Below are positions 46,751 through 56,157 of a stretch of 64,000 bases of DNA, piece after piece. Made by a program: the position numbers and the translations under genes. The notes below the pieces were generated by a model. It saw only the letters and a program-made list of their open reading frames with translations. It made no database searches and was not told the DNA's origin. The stretch comes from Methylophilaceae bacterium. GTDB taxonomy: Bacteria; Pseudomonadota; Gammaproteobacteria; Burkholderiales; Methylophilaceae. Location of the stretch: assembly GCA_028122555.1 (NCBI GenBank), contig JAOHSH010000004.1, positions 1-64,000 of the forward strand. The letters run 5' to 3'. Numbering within the stretch: position 1 is the first letter of the stretch; every line of letters starts with the position of its first letter.

Positions 46751-47245
46751 ATGGAAGAATTAGATAAAGATGTTGTTATAAGTAAAACGGAGTTAAAGAA
46801 AGACTCAAAAAAGATTCAACAATTTGGAAAAAAAATTTCTGAATTATCCATAAATGATATCAAAATATTTAAACTTCCCTCAAATATATATGAAGCTACA
46901 ATTGAGCTGAAAAATATCAGATCTAACTCTGCTAAAAAAAGACAAGTTCAATACTTAGGCAAGTTACTAAGAGAAATTGACCTTACTGATGCTCATTTAG
47001 TTATGGAACAAATAAAAGTAAGTTCACAAAAAGAAATACAAAGAAATCATATAATTGAGGCTTGGAGAGATAAGTTATTAAGTAATGATAAATCGACAAC
47101 AGAATTTGTAGATAAATTTCCTAAAATTGATAGGCAATCATTAAGGCAAACTATCTCAAATACTAAAAAAGAGAGAAAAGATAACAAACCTCCTAAATAT
47201 TTTAGGCAACTTTATAAGCTAATAAAAGATGTTATTAATGATTAA
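46751..47245 (+). CDS. yjgA: Ribosome biogenesis factor DarP (YjgA, DUF615)
   Basis: Associates with pre-50S particles and aids late assembly. The 164 residues are highly charged, with the family pattern VISKTELKKDSKKIQQFGKKI split at the start, RQVQYLGKLLREID, and the RQTISNTKKERK...YFRQLYKLIK end. It is next to pmbA. Its stop shares the bases TTAA with the stop of the convergent PDZ gene. Confidence 0.9.
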   Translation: MEELDKDVVISKTELKKDSKKIQQFGKKISELSINDIKIFKLPSNIYEATIELKNIRSNSAKKRQVQYLGKLLREIDLTDAHLVMEQIKVSSQKEIQRNHIIEAWRDKLLSNDKSTTEFVDKFPKIDRQSLRQTISNTKKERKDNKPPKYFRQLYKLIKDVIND

Positions 47246-47985
47246 AGTTTAACTTTAACCTTAGATTGCTTACCACCCCTTAAATAAACAACTTCAATTA
47301 ATTTACCTTTATTTTTTCTTATTGCACTAATTAAATCTTCTGGTTTATTAACAGAATTTTGAGCAATTGAAATAATGCTATCGTTTCGTAAAATCCCAGC
47401 ACTTTCTGCAGGAGATCCTTTAATAACTGCAATTACTTGAACTCCATTAATTGACTCTATATCAGAATTTAACTTAATAAAATGTGCTCCGAATGTAGGC
47501 TTTGGTAATTTAACCCAATATGTTGCATTTATTTCATACTTTACATCCTCATCAACTAAATCATCTTCATTGATTTCAATTTCAGTTAAATTTCCTGTCT
47601 CTTTAATACGATTAGCTTTTTTTGCTTTTTCACGAGCTTTTTTAATCATTGTTGCTCGACTAGCATCATTAATTTGGCGGTCATATAATAAAACCATATC
47701 GGCCTTAATTGATTTTGCATGCTGTAAAGCTAAATTTGGCGATGTAAGTGGAGCAGTGAAATTTGAATGCCCCATTAGATCATAACCATCTTCAAGCATC
47801 TTAATAAGATCTGTTTTCTGAGCCCAACCTCTCATCATTTTGGTATTAGGATTTGCTGAGAATGATTGGAACCCTTTTGGGCTTTGTATTTGATAATTTT
47901 TCTCAAAGATATTTTCATCACTGTATGCAAAATTTGAAAAAAAGAATACAAATGAAATTAAATATGTTAAAAATGATTTTTTCAT
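47242..47985 (-). CDS. Exported PDZ-domain protein
   Basis: 247 residues with a signal peptide (about 1-22, ending AYS), a domain of unknown type (about 30-160) containing a segment on a DLMGHSNFTAP motif, and a C-terminal PDZ domain (about 175-245: VIAVIKGSPAESAGILRNDSIISIAQ). No protease triad is visible. It is likely a periplasmic scaffold. The N-terminal part resembles small Gram-negative proteins of unknown function; I do not recognise a family. Confidence 0.82.
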   Translation of the reverse strand: MKKSFLTYLISFVFFFSNFAYSDENIFEKNYQIQSPKGFQSFSANPNTKMMRGWAQKTDLIKMLEDGYDLMGHSNFTAPLTSPNLALQHAKSIKADMVLLYDRQINDASRATMIKKAREKAKKANRIKETGNLTEIEINEDDLVDEDVKYEINATYWVKLPKPTFGAHFIKLNSDIESINGVQVIAVIKGSPAESAGILRNDSIISIAQNSVNKPEDLISAIRKNKGKLIEVVYLRGGKQSKVKVKL

Positions 47986-48041
47986 GGTAAACCTTCACTA
48001 AATGTTAATATTGATCAATTATCCACTAAAGAGACATATTG

Positions 48042-48617
48042 GTGAAAAAAAGATTCATTAAAATTGGTTTAATTTCTATAAGCGATCGAGCGTCATCTGG
48101 AGAATATAAAGATGAAGGCTTACCTAATCTTAAAAGTTGGCTAACTAACGCACTTGTTAATCCTTTCGATTTAGAGGAAGTAATTATCCCTGATCAGATT
48201 AAGATCATTAAAAATACTTTAATTACACTGTCAGATAAAAAGAAATGTGATCTTATTCTTACAACTGGAGGTACAGGCCCTGCAAAAAGAGATGTTACTC
48301 CAGAGGCTACATTAAGTATTGGAAATAAAGAAATGCCAGGTTTTGGTGAGCAAATGAGGCAAATCAGTTTATATTTTGTACCAACAGCCATCTTGTCCAG
48401 ACAAGTTGCAGTTATAAGAAACTCAACTTTAATTATAAACCTACCTGGCCAGCCCAAAGCTATTAAAGAAACATTGGAGGGGCTTAAAGATAAAGAAGGT
48501 AATCTAATAGTAGCTGGTATATTTGCAGCTGTACCATATTGTTTAGATCTTATTGGTGCACCTTATATTGAAACAAAAGAATCAATACTTAAATCTTTCC
48601 GCCCTAAGAAAAAGTAA
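48042..48617 (+). CDS. mog: Molybdopterin adenylyltransferase Mog
   Basis: Adenylates molybdopterin before molybdate insertion. About 191 residues with IGLISISDRASSGEYKDEGLP, LILTTGGTGPAKRDVTPEAT and NLPGQPKAIKETL, all typical of Mog/MoaB. The start is GTG at 48042 or the adjacent TTG at 48039. It implies molybdenum enzymes elsewhere in the genome. Confidence 0.93.
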   Translation: MKKRFIKIGLISISDRASSGEYKDEGLPNLKSWLTNALVNPFDLEEVIIPDQIKIIKNTLITLSDKKKCDLILTTGGTGPAKRDVTPEATLSIGNKEMPGFGEQMRQISLYFVPTAILSRQVAVIRNSTLIINLPGQPKAIKETLEGLKDKEGNLIVAGIFAAVPYCLDLIGAPYIETKESILKSFRPKKK

Positions 48618-48618
48618 A

Positions 48619-49569
48619 ATGCCTTCAGAATTTTCATTAATTGATAAATATTTTAATTTATATAAAACTAAAGCATACAAAGGAATTGGGGATGATGCTG
48701 CTTTACTAAAAAAAAATAATAACTATTTATGGGCTATCTCAACAGATATGTTGAATGAAAAAACTCACTTTCTTCCTAATACCAATCCATTTAACTTAGG
48801 ATGGAAAGCTCTCGCAGTAAATATCTCTGATATATATGCAATGGGAGGTATCCCGAAGTTTGCTCTACTAGCAATTGCACTTCCTAAATTGAGAGAAGAT
48901 TGGATAAAAGAATTCTCTAAAGGTTTATTTAGCTGTGCAAAAAAATATAAAGTTGAGTTAATTGGGGGTGATACTTCAAAAGGTCCCTTATCTATTAGTA
49001 TTTGCTTACTAGGTGAAGTACTAAAAAATAGTACTCTTCTAAGATCAAAAGCAAAAAGAGAAGATGACATATGGGTAACTGGAGAATTAGGGCTTGCTGC
49101 ATTGGGTCTAGCAAAGCTTAAGAATAAAATTCAATTACCTGAAAGTTTATCAAGAAAAGCTATTAGTAGATTGGAGAAACCAATGCTTCATTCATCCATA
49201 GTACAAAAAATGGCTAAACTAAGTCATTCTGCAATTGATATTTCTGATGGACTAATCGCAGATCTTACACATATTTTAGAAGCCTCTAAAGTTGGGGCTT
49301 GTATATCTTTACAGGATATACCTATGGACCCTTGGATGAAAAAAAATAAATTATTTGATATGGCTTTATCTGGTGGTGATGACTATCAATTAATTTTTAC
49401 TGCCCCTAGAAGGAACCGTAATAAAATTAATATGATAAGTAAATTGCCATCAGTAAAGTTAGCGAAGATTGGTGTGATTAAAAAAGAGAAACATTTAAAT
49501 ATAATTGATGACAAAGGTAGCCAATATAAAATTAAAAAGAAGGGATATGATCATTTTGAAACCAAATAG
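48619..49569 (+). CDS. thiL: Thiamine-monophosphate kinase ThiL
   Basis: Makes thiamine diphosphate. About 316 residues: FSLIDKYF, GIGDDAALL, STDMLNEKTHF, GGIPKFALLAIALP, GGDTSKGPLSIS, DISDGLIADLTHI and LSGGDDYQLIFT are the ThiL/PurM-like motifs. The ATG at 48619, 1 base after the mog stop, is preferred over an in-frame ATG at 48553 inside mog. It precedes pgpA as in other gammaproteobacteria. Confidence 0.94.
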   Translation: MPSEFSLIDKYFNLYKTKAYKGIGDDAALLKKNNNYLWAISTDMLNEKTHFLPNTNPFNLGWKALAVNISDIYAMGGIPKFALLAIALPKLREDWIKEFSKGLFSCAKKYKVELIGGDTSKGPLSISICLLGEVLKNSTLLRSKAKREDDIWVTGELGLAALGLAKLKNKIQLPESLSRKAISRLEKPMLHSSIVQKMAKLSHSAIDISDGLIADLTHILEASKVGACISLQDIPMDPWMKKNKLFDMALSGGDDYQLIFTAPRRNRNKINMISKLPSVKLAKIGVIKKEKHLNIIDDKGSQYKIKKKGYDHFETK

Positions 49570-50050
49570 ATTACTATTAAAAAATTTCTCAACTTGTTTA
49601 GCTCTTGGTTTTGGAAGTGGCCTGATAAAGAGAGCTCCTGGTTCTTTTGGCACATTAGTAGCAATTCCATTTTACTTATTCCTACAATTTCTTTCAGAGC
49701 CTTTAATCTATTTATTTATTTTCACTATGTTCTTTTTAGGTATTTATGTTGCTGATAAAACAAGTAAAGCTTTAGCAATGGATGATCCTTCTTGTATCGT
49801 AATTGATGAAATTGTAGGTTTTTTACTATTACTAATAATGTTAGACCACTTTTCTGAAACTGATATTTTAATTACTGAAATAGATTTTATTACGGCATTT
49901 ATTTTATTTCGTATTTTTGACATATGGAAACCTTTTCCAATTAATATTCTCGAAAAAAAATTTAAAGGTGGCTTTGGCATAATGATCGATGATATCGGAG
50001 CTACAATATATGCTTATATATTGTTCATGCTTATTCATAATGCAATCTAA
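49547..50050 (+). CDS. pgpA: Phosphatidylglycerophosphatase A
   Basis: Forms phosphatidylglycerol from its phosphate. About 167 residues with GFGSGLIKRAPGSFGTL, DDPSCIVIDEIVGFLL and FRIFDIWKPFPI, typical of PgpA, plus several membrane segments. I chose the ATG at 49547 with AGAAGGG just upstream; it overlaps thiL by 23 bases. An upstream in-frame ATG at 49505 lies deeper in thiL. Confidence 0.93.
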   Translation: MIILKPNRLLLKNFSTCLALGFGSGLIKRAPGSFGTLVAIPFYLFLQFLSEPLIYLFIFTMFFLGIYVADKTSKALAMDDPSCIVIDEIVGFLLLLIMLDHFSETDILITEIDFITAFILFRIFDIWKPFPINILEKKFKGGFGIMIDDIGATIYAYILFMLIHNAI

Positions 50051-50528
50051 AGACATAATTAAATTAACTCAAGCCCTAGGTGAGAAATTTTTAATGCAAA
50101 AAATAATGCTCACCACTATTGAGTCATGCACTGGTGGGTTACTATCTGCTCAGCTAACAAATACACCTGGAAGCTCGGCTTGGTTTGATAGAGGTTTTAT
50201 TACATACAGTAACCAATCTAAAATTGACTGTTTAAAGGTAAAGAAAATTACTATAAATAAATATGGAGCCGTTAGCCAACAAACTGCAAATGAGATGGCT
50301 CTAGGAGGAATCAAAAATAGCCAAGGAAATTTAGCATTAAGTATTACTGGTATTGCTGGTCCTCATGGTGGATCTAAACTCAAGCCTATCGGTACTATTT
50401 TTTTTGGAATTGCTAAAAAAAATAATATAATTTTTGAACATCAAGCATTGTTTGATGGAAATAGAGTTGATATTAGAGAAAAAGCTGTTCTATTTGCATT
50501 AAATCAATTATTGACGCTTACCTTATAG
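50040..50528 (+). CDS. pncC: Nicotinamide-nucleotide amidohydrolase PncC (CinA C-terminal type)
   Basis: Deamidates NMN in pyridine nucleotide recycling. About 162 residues consisting only of the CinA C-terminal domain: TTIESCTGGLLSAQLTNTPGSS, FITYSNQSK, GAVSQQTANEMA and SITGIAGPHGGS...KPIGTIFFGI. The start at 50040 overlaps pgpA by 11 bases. It stands before recA as in Pseudomonas. Confidence 0.92.
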   Translation: MQSKDIIKLTQALGEKFLMQKIMLTTIESCTGGLLSAQLTNTPGSSAWFDRGFITYSNQSKIDCLKVKKITINKYGAVSQQTANEMALGGIKNSQGNLALSITGIAGPHGGSKLKPIGTIFFGIAKKNNIIFEHQALFDGNRVDIREKAVLFALNQLLTLTL

Positions 50529-50585
50529 CGGCAAATATGAAATAATTAAGTGTCAAAAAAACAATCAATTAAAGGCGCCCATTAA

Positions 50586-51641
50586 ATGGATGAAAATAAG
50601 AAAAAAGCATTAGATGCAGCTCTTGCTCAAATAGAAAAACAGTATGGCAAAGGGTCAGTAATGAGGATGGATGATACTAGCGTAGTTGAAGGTATTCAAT
50701 CAGTTTCAACAGGCTCGTTAGGTTTGGATATAGCATTAGGTATTGGTGGCTTACCCCGTGGTCGAGTAGTTGAAATTTATGGACCAGAATCATCAGGTAA
50801 AACTTCCTTAACATTAGAAGTTATAGCTCAAATGCAGAAAATTGGTGGGACAGCAGCTTTTATAGATGCTGAACATGCATTAGATACTCAATATGCTGCC
50901 AAATTAGGTGTAAATATAGAAGATCTTTTAGTTTCACAGCCTGATACTGGAGAACAAGCTCTTGAAATTACAGATATGTTAGTAAGAAGTGGATCTGTAG
51001 ATATGGTTGTTATTGACTCAGTTGCTGCACTAACACCTAGAGCAGAAATTGAGGGTGATATGGGTGATTCACATATGGGTCTTCAAGCTAGATTGATGTC
51101 TCAAGCATTAAGAAAGTTAACGAGTCAAATACAAAGAACTAATACTTTAGTAATTTTTATTAATCAATTAAGAATGAAAATTGGTGTGATGTTTGGCAAT
51201 CCAGAAACTACTACAGGTGGTAATGCATTAAAATTTTATGCGTCAGTCCGCTTAGACATTCGACGTGTCGGTGCTATAAAAAAAGGTGATGAGGTTATTG
51301 GAGCAGAAACAAGGGTTAAGGTTGTTAAAAATAAAGTGGCTCCACCTTTTAAAAAAGCAGAATTTGATGTTTTATATGGTGAAGGGATTTCTTTAGAGGG
51401 TGAGATTATTGACGAGGGTGTTAATCTCAACCTGATTGAAAAGGCTGGGTCTTGGTATAGCTACAAAGGTGAAAAAATTGGTCAAGGTAAAGATAATGCA
51501 AGAGAATATCTAAAGGATAATCCAGAGATTTCAAATGAAATTGAAAGCTTAATAAGAGATCAATCTAAAATCTCAGAGGCAAACGAAGACTTACCAGAGA
51601 TACAAGACATGGCAGAGGAAGATAGTCAAGCTGATAAATAA
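50586..51641 (+). CDS. recA: Recombinase RecA
   Basis: Strand-exchange protein for recombination and SOS induction. The 351 residues contain [14 protein letters not shown], Walker [36 protein letters not shown] and [17 protein letters not shown]. The C-terminus is acidic. No LexA-like box is visible in the 57 bases before the ATG. The 3' end overlaps the probable recX start. Confidence 0.98.
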   Translation: MDENKKKALDAALAQIEKQYGKGSVMRMDDTSVVEGIQSVSTGSLGLDIALGIGGLPRGRVVEIYGPESSGKTSLTLEVIAQMQKIGGTAAFIDAEHALDTQYAAKLGVNIEDLLVSQPDTGEQALEITDMLVRSGSVDMVVIDSVAALTPRAEIEGDMGDSHMGLQARLMSQALRKLTSQIQRTNTLVIFINQLRMKIGVMFGNPETTTGGNALKFYASVRLDIRRVGAIKKGDEVIGAETRVKVVKNKVAPPFKKAEFDVLYGEGISLEGEIIDEGVNLNLIEKAGSWYSYKGEKIGQGKDNAREYLKDNPEISNEIESLIRDQSKISEANEDLPEIQDMAEEDSQADK

Positions 51642-52110
51642 TCTTAACAAAAATCAGCTTCAATTAAAAAAAAGAGCTCTCTATTACCTAGGTAAAAGAG
51701 ACTACTCTAGAGTAGAACTTAGAAAAAAAATTTCAACTTACTCTGAATCCCTTGAAATAAGTAAAGTTGATTTAGAATTATTGTTAGATGAGTTAGAAGC
51801 AAAGGATTGGCTATCGGATGATAGGTTTTCTGAACAATTTGTATTATCTAGAAAAAGAAAGTTTGGTGCTCGTAAAATAGCACACGAACTTAAATTACGT
51901 GGAGTTGATGAATCAATAATAAGCCGCGTTCTTAGAGATATTAAAGATGATGAATTTTTATTAGCTAAGACAATATGGGAGAAAAAATTTAACCAGATTC
52001 CAATTACAATTGATGAGAAAGCCAAACAAATTAGATTTATGCAAAGCAGAGGTATTGATGTATCAATAATTCATCAAATTTTATCTGGTAAATCACCTGA
52101 ATTTATATGA
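51631..52110 (+). CDS. recX: Regulatory protein RecX with a non-standard start codon
   Basis: Modulates RecA filaments. The frame encodes the full RecX fold: [42 protein letters not shown] and [16 protein letters not shown] in order. No ATG, GTG or TTG occurs in frame between the upstream stop (51550) and a TTG at 51781, which would delete the first helical repeat. The best start is CTG at 51631, 9 bases after AGAGGAAG within recA; ATA at 51634 is an alternative. The product would be 159 residues, the usual RecX length. It overlaps recA by 11 bases and alaS by 4. Confidence 0.85.
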   Translation: MINNLNKNQLQLKKRALYYLGKRDYSRVELRKKISTYSESLEISKVDLELLLDELEAKDWLSDDRFSEQFVLSRKRKFGARKIAHELKLRGVDESIISRVLRDIKDDEFLLAKTIWEKKFNQIPITIDEKAKQIRFMQSRGIDVSIIHQILSGKSPEFI

Positions 52111-54743
52111 CAACAAAAAAACAGATAATGACAACAGAAGAAATTAGGTCTCTATTTCTAAAATTCTTTAAGAGCAAGGGACATACGATTGTTGAATCTA
52201 GCAGCCTTATTCCTCATGGGGATTCTAGCCTTCTGTTTACAAATGCTGGGATGAATCAATTTAAAGATGTATTCCTGGGTATTGAAAATAAAAAATATAA
52301 GACTGCTGCTTCAAGTCAAAAATGCGTCCGTGCCGGAGGCAAACATAATGACTTAGAAAATGTTGGTTATACAGCTAGACACCATACTTTTTTTGAAATG
52401 TTAGGGAATTTCAGTTTTGGGGACTACTTCAAAAAAGACGCAATTTTATATGCATGGGAACTCTTAACAAAGATATATCAAGTACCAGAAAAAAAATTAT
52501 TAGTTACCGTCTATAAGGATGACAAGGAAACTTACGATATATGGTCCAATATAATCGGACTACCTGAAGAGAAAATCATTTGTATTGGGGATAATAAAGG
52601 TTCGAAATATGCGTCGGATAACTTTTGGATGATGGGTGATACAGGCCCATGCGGCCCATGTACTGAAATATTTTATGACCATGGAAATCTAATTCATGGA
52701 GGTCCTCCAGGATCTAAAGATGAAGACGGTGACCGGTATATTGAAATTTGGAATTTAGTATTCATGCAATATAATCGTGATGAAAATGGTGTAATGAAAA
52801 ACCTACCAAAACCAGCCGTGGATACTGGAATGGGTTTAGAAAGAATTGCCGCAGTCCTCCAAGCCGTTCATTCAAATTATGAAATTGATCTTTTTTGTGC
52901 GCTAATTAATAAAGCTAAGGAAGTTACCAAGATTAAGGATGGAAACCATCCATCACTAAAAGTTCTAGCAGATCATGTAAGAGCGGCAACTTTCTTAATA
53001 TCAGATGGAATAATTCCTGCAAATGAAGGTAAAGGTTATGTCTTAAGGCGCATCATTAGGCGAGCTATAAGACATGGTTATAAATTAGGCTGTAGAAATG
53101 CATTCTTTTTCAAAATAGTTCCTACTCTAGCTAATTTAATGAAGACTGCATACCCGCTAACTGAGGCTAAAATAAAAAATATAATGAGTGAAATACAATT
53201 AGAAGAAGAGAGGTTTTTTGAGACTATTGAAAATGGAATGGTAATTCTTGAAGATTCTATAAAAGATATGGCTGATCAAGAGAAAAAAATACTACCAGGG
53301 TCTTTAGCCTTTAAACTTCACGATACTTTTGGCTTCCCTTTGGACTTAACTGCAGATGTTTGTCGAGAATATAACTTAACAGTTAACGAAAAAGAATTTC
53401 AAATAGAAATGAAAAACCAGAAAAAACTAGCTCGGGAAGCAGGAAAATTTTCAAGTAAACTTGTTCTTGAATATGAAGGTAAAGATACAATATTTATTGG
53501 CTATGAACAAACTGAGGCTCAAGTAATAATTGATGGAATATTTAAAGGTAATAAGCCTAGTAAATCATTAATAGAAGGTGAGGAAGGTATTATTATTTTA
53601 AACCAAACTCCTTTTTATGCGGAATCTGGAGGTCAAGTTGGAGATATTGGGGTAATAAAAGGTGATAATTTTGAATTTATTGTAACGGATACCTATAAAA
53701 TTAAAGGTAGTATCTTTGGCCACACAGGCTTTATTCAATCAGGAAGCTTAAATTTAAAAGACAAAGGTACTGCGACTATTAATATTAGTCATCGAAGCAA
53801 TATTAAAAGAAATCATTCAGCTACCCACCTACTTCATAAAGCGTTAAAAATTATTCTAGGTGATCATGTTGAACAGAAAGGTTCTCTAGTTGATAGTGTT
53901 AAAACACGTTTCGATTTTTCTCATAATAAGGCTCTAACTCCAACAGAGATTAAAGAGGTAGAATTGATTGTGAATTCAGAAATTCTACAAAATCAATCAA
54001 CACAAACTAGACTGATGAAAATAGAAGAAGCTCAAAAAGAAGGTGCAATGATGCTCTTTGGCGAAAAATATGAAGAAAAAGTTCGAGTACTAAATATTGG
54101 TAATAGTTCAGAACTTTGTGGTGGTACCCATGTAAATCAAACAGGTGATATTGGATTATTTAAAATTCAATCAGAAATTGGTATTGCATCTGGTGTAAGA
54201 AGAGTTGAAGCTACAACTGGCTATAATTTACTTGAAATTATGGAACAGCAAGAAAATATATTAGAAAAACTTGCAGTAGAACTGAAAACTGGTACTCAAG
54301 ATATTCCTAATAAATTAAATCAACTTTTATCTCAAACCAAAGAGAATGAAAAAATTATTCATGATTTAAAATCAAAAATTGCTTTAAGTGAAGGTGATGA
54401 GCTAATAAAAAAGGTTATTAATATAAAAAATTATGCATTCTTAGCAGAAATACTTGATAATCAAGATACAAACCAATTGAGGGAAATGATTGATAAATTA
54501 AAAAATATTCTTGAAAGTGCCGTTATAATATTGTGCTCTATAATTGAAAATAAAATCTCTTTTGCTGTCGGTGTAACAGATAATTTAACAGATACGATAG
54601 ATGCAGGTGAGATTGCAAAATTGTTAGGTGAAAAAGTTGGAGGAAAAGGTGGTGGGAGAAAAAATATGGCAATGGGTGGAGGTACAGAAATTAAGAAAAT
54701 TTCAGAAGCGATGAGTCTTATCCAAGAAAACCTTAAGAAATAA
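52107..54743 (+). CDS. alaS: Alanyl-tRNA synthetase
   Basis: The 878 residues cover the class II catalytic core (LFTNAGMNQFKDVFLG, RHHTFFEMLGNFSFGDYF, GDTGPCGPCTEIFYD), the editing domain with the zinc motif (NHSATHLLHKAL, CGGTHVNQTGDIGLF) and the C-Ala domain with the GGKGGGRKNMAMGG end. Two in-frame ATGs (52107 and 52128) follow identical ATGACAACA sequence; the first overlaps the recX stop. Order recA-recX-alaS-lysC. Confidence 0.97.
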   Translation: MTTKKQIMTTEEIRSLFLKFFKSKGHTIVESSSLIPHGDSSLLFTNAGMNQFKDVFLGIENKKYKTAASSQKCVRAGGKHNDLENVGYTARHHTFFEMLGNFSFGDYFKKDAILYAWELLTKIYQVPEKKLLVTVYKDDKETYDIWSNIIGLPEEKIICIGDNKGSKYASDNFWMMGDTGPCGPCTEIFYDHGNLIHGGPPGSKDEDGDRYIEIWNLVFMQYNRDENGVMKNLPKPAVDTGMGLERIAAVLQAVHSNYEIDLFCALINKAKEVTKIKDGNHPSLKVLADHVRAATFLISDGIIPANEGKGYVLRRIIRRAIRHGYKLGCRNAFFFKIVPTLANLMKTAYPLTEAKIKNIMSEIQLEEERFFETIENGMVILEDSIKDMADQEKKILPGSLAFKLHDTFGFPLDLTADVCREYNLTVNEKEFQIEMKNQKKLAREAGKFSSKLVLEYEGKDTIFIGYEQTEAQVIIDGIFKGNKPSKSLIEGEEGIIILNQTPFYAESGGQVGDIGVIKGDNFEFIVTDTYKIKGSIFGHTGFIQSGSLNLKDKGTATINISHRSNIKRNHSATHLLHKALKIILGDHVEQKGSLVDSVKTRFDFSHNKALTPTEIKEVELIVNSEILQNQSTQTRLMKIEEAQKEGAMMLFGEKYEEKVRVLNIGNSSELCGGTHVNQTGDIGLFKIQSEIGIASGVRRVEATTGYNLLEIMEQQENILEKLAVELKTGTQDIPNKLNQLLSQTKENEKIIHDLKSKIALSEGDELIKKVINIKNYAFLAEILDNQDTNQLREMIDKLKNILESAVIILCSIIENKISFAVGVTDNLTDTIDAGEIAKLLGEKVGGKGGGRKNMAMGGGTEIKKISEAMSLIQENLKK

Positions 54744-54746
54744 AAT

Positions 54747-55973
54747 ATGTCAATTATTGTTCAAAAATTTGGTGGCACATCAGTAGCTAATCCTGAGCGT
54801 ATTAAAGCTATTGCGGAGAAAATTGCAAAATTTTCTTCTCAAGGAAATCAAATTGTAGTCGTTGTGTCAGCAATGTCTGGTGAAACAAATAAATTAATTA
54901 GTTTAGCTGAAGAAATGATGAGTTCACCTGAACCTAGAGAAATGGATATTATTGTATCAACTGGTGAACAAGTAACAAGTGGGCTTACAGCTTTAGCTCT
55001 AATAAATTTAGGAATTAAGGCCAAAAGTTATGCAGGCCATCAAGTTAAGATCCTTACAAATAAATCACACACCAAAGCCCGAATTGAAAATATTGATTCA
55101 AAAATAATTAAAAAAGATTTAAAGGATGGATTTGTTGTAGTTGTGGCAGGATTCCAAGGTTCCGATATAGAAGGAAATATCACTACTCTTGGAAGAGGTG
55201 GTTCAGATACTACAGCAGTTGCTCTAGCAGCATCCCTTAAGGCTGACGAATGTCAAATATATACTGACGTAGATGGAATATATACAACTGACCCCAGAGT
55301 GGTTCCTGAAGCTAGGAAGCTAGATTCTATTACTTTTGAAGAAATGTTAGAAATGGCAAGCTTAGGATCGAAAGTACTTCAAACAAGAGCAGTTGAATTT
55401 GCTGGAAAATATAAAGTAAAATTAAGAGTCTTATCGAGTTTTGAAGCAACTGGAGACGGAACAATTATTACATATGAGGATAAAAAAAATATGGAAAACC
55501 CAATTATTTCAGGAATTGCTTTTATAAAAGATGAAGCAGAACTTTCAGTTTTAGGAGTGCCTGACATGCCAGGTATAGCTTATCAAATTTTAGGGCCTGT
55601 CGCTGATGCTAAAATAGATGTAGATATGATTATTCAGAATATAGGTCAAGATGGTTTAACAGATTTCACATTTACTGTTCACAAAACTGATATGACTAAA
55701 ACCTTAGATATTCTTAATAAAAAAGTAAAGGCTCATGTTAAAGCTAGAGAAATAAGTGGTAATAATAAAATTGCAAAATTATCTATAGTTGGAGTGGGTA
55801 TGCGCTCAAATGTTGGAGTTGCAAGTAAAATGTTTAGGACTTTAGCAGAAGAAGGAATAAATATTAGCACCATCTCAACAAGTGAAATAAAAATTTCTGT
55901 AATTTTAGAGGAAAAATCTTTAAATAAGGCTGTAAGATCATTACATAAAGCTTTTAATCTTGCTGATAACTAA
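54747..55973 (+). CDS. lysC: Aspartate kinase
   Basis: First step of the Lys/Thr/Met pathway. The 408 residues include the kinase part (VQKFGGTSVANPERI, TTLGRGGSDTTAVALAA, YTDVDGIYTTDPR) and two C-terminal ACT domains (about 260-400) that bind amino-acid effectors. It starts 3 bases after alaS. No lysine riboswitch is possible in that gap. csrA, which usually follows lysC in gammaproteobacteria, is absent here. Confidence 0.96.
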   Translation: MSIIVQKFGGTSVANPERIKAIAEKIAKFSSQGNQIVVVVSAMSGETNKLISLAEEMMSSPEPREMDIIVSTGEQVTSGLTALALINLGIKAKSYAGHQVKILTNKSHTKARIENIDSKIIKKDLKDGFVVVVAGFQGSDIEGNITTLGRGGSDTTAVALAASLKADECQIYTDVDGIYTTDPRVVPEARKLDSITFEEMLEMASLGSKVLQTRAVEFAGKYKVKLRVLSSFEATGDGTIITYEDKKNMENPIISGIAFIKDEAELSVLGVPDMPGIAYQILGPVADAKIDVDMIIQNIGQDGLTDFTFTVHKTDMTKTLDILNKKVKAHVKAREISGNNKIAKLSIVGVGMRSNVGVASKMFRTLAEEGINISTISTSEIKISVILEEKSLNKAVRSLHKAFNLADN

Positions 55974-55975
55974 TA

Positions 55976-56004
55976 TTGATTTATAAAATTATTTAAAGTA
56001 TTGT
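55976..56004 (+). promoter_or_regulatory. Predicted promoter of tRNA-Ser
   Basis: TTGATT (55976-55981), a 17-base spacer, and TATTGT (55999-56004) lie directly before tRNA-Ser, which begins at 56017. Spacing is ideal, while the -10 is only a moderate match. This fits the place expected for a tRNA promoter after lysC. Confidence 0.5.
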
Positions 56005-56016
56005 ACCGCCATATTC

Positions 56017-56109
56017 GGAGAGTTGGCTGAGTGGTTGAAAGCGCCTCCCTGCTAAGGAGGTATACGGGGTTAACCTGTATCGAGGGTTCGAATCCCTCAC
56101 TCTCCGCCA
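56017..56109 (+). tRNA. tRNA-Ser (anticodon GCT)
   Basis: 93 bases, class II with a long variable arm. The acceptor GGAGAGT pairs with ACTCTCC. CCTCC/GGAGG enclose the loop CTGCTAA with anticodon GCT, and the T arm is GGGTTCGAATCCC with an encoded CCA. Closely similar to E. coli tRNA-Ser(GCT). It marks the border between housekeeping genes to the left and accessory genes to the right. Confidence 0.97.
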
Positions 56110-56157
56110 TTATTCATAAATTAAAGAAAATTTTTTCTTCAAAAATTTTATATAAAA

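Noticed and set aside
50529-50585. LexA box upstream of recA
   Set aside because: No CTGT-N8-ACAG-like sequence is present in the 57-base gap. A different or distant SOS site cannot be excluded.
54744-54746. Lysine riboswitch before lysC
   Set aside because: Only 3 bases separate alaS and lysC, so there is no room for a riboswitch.
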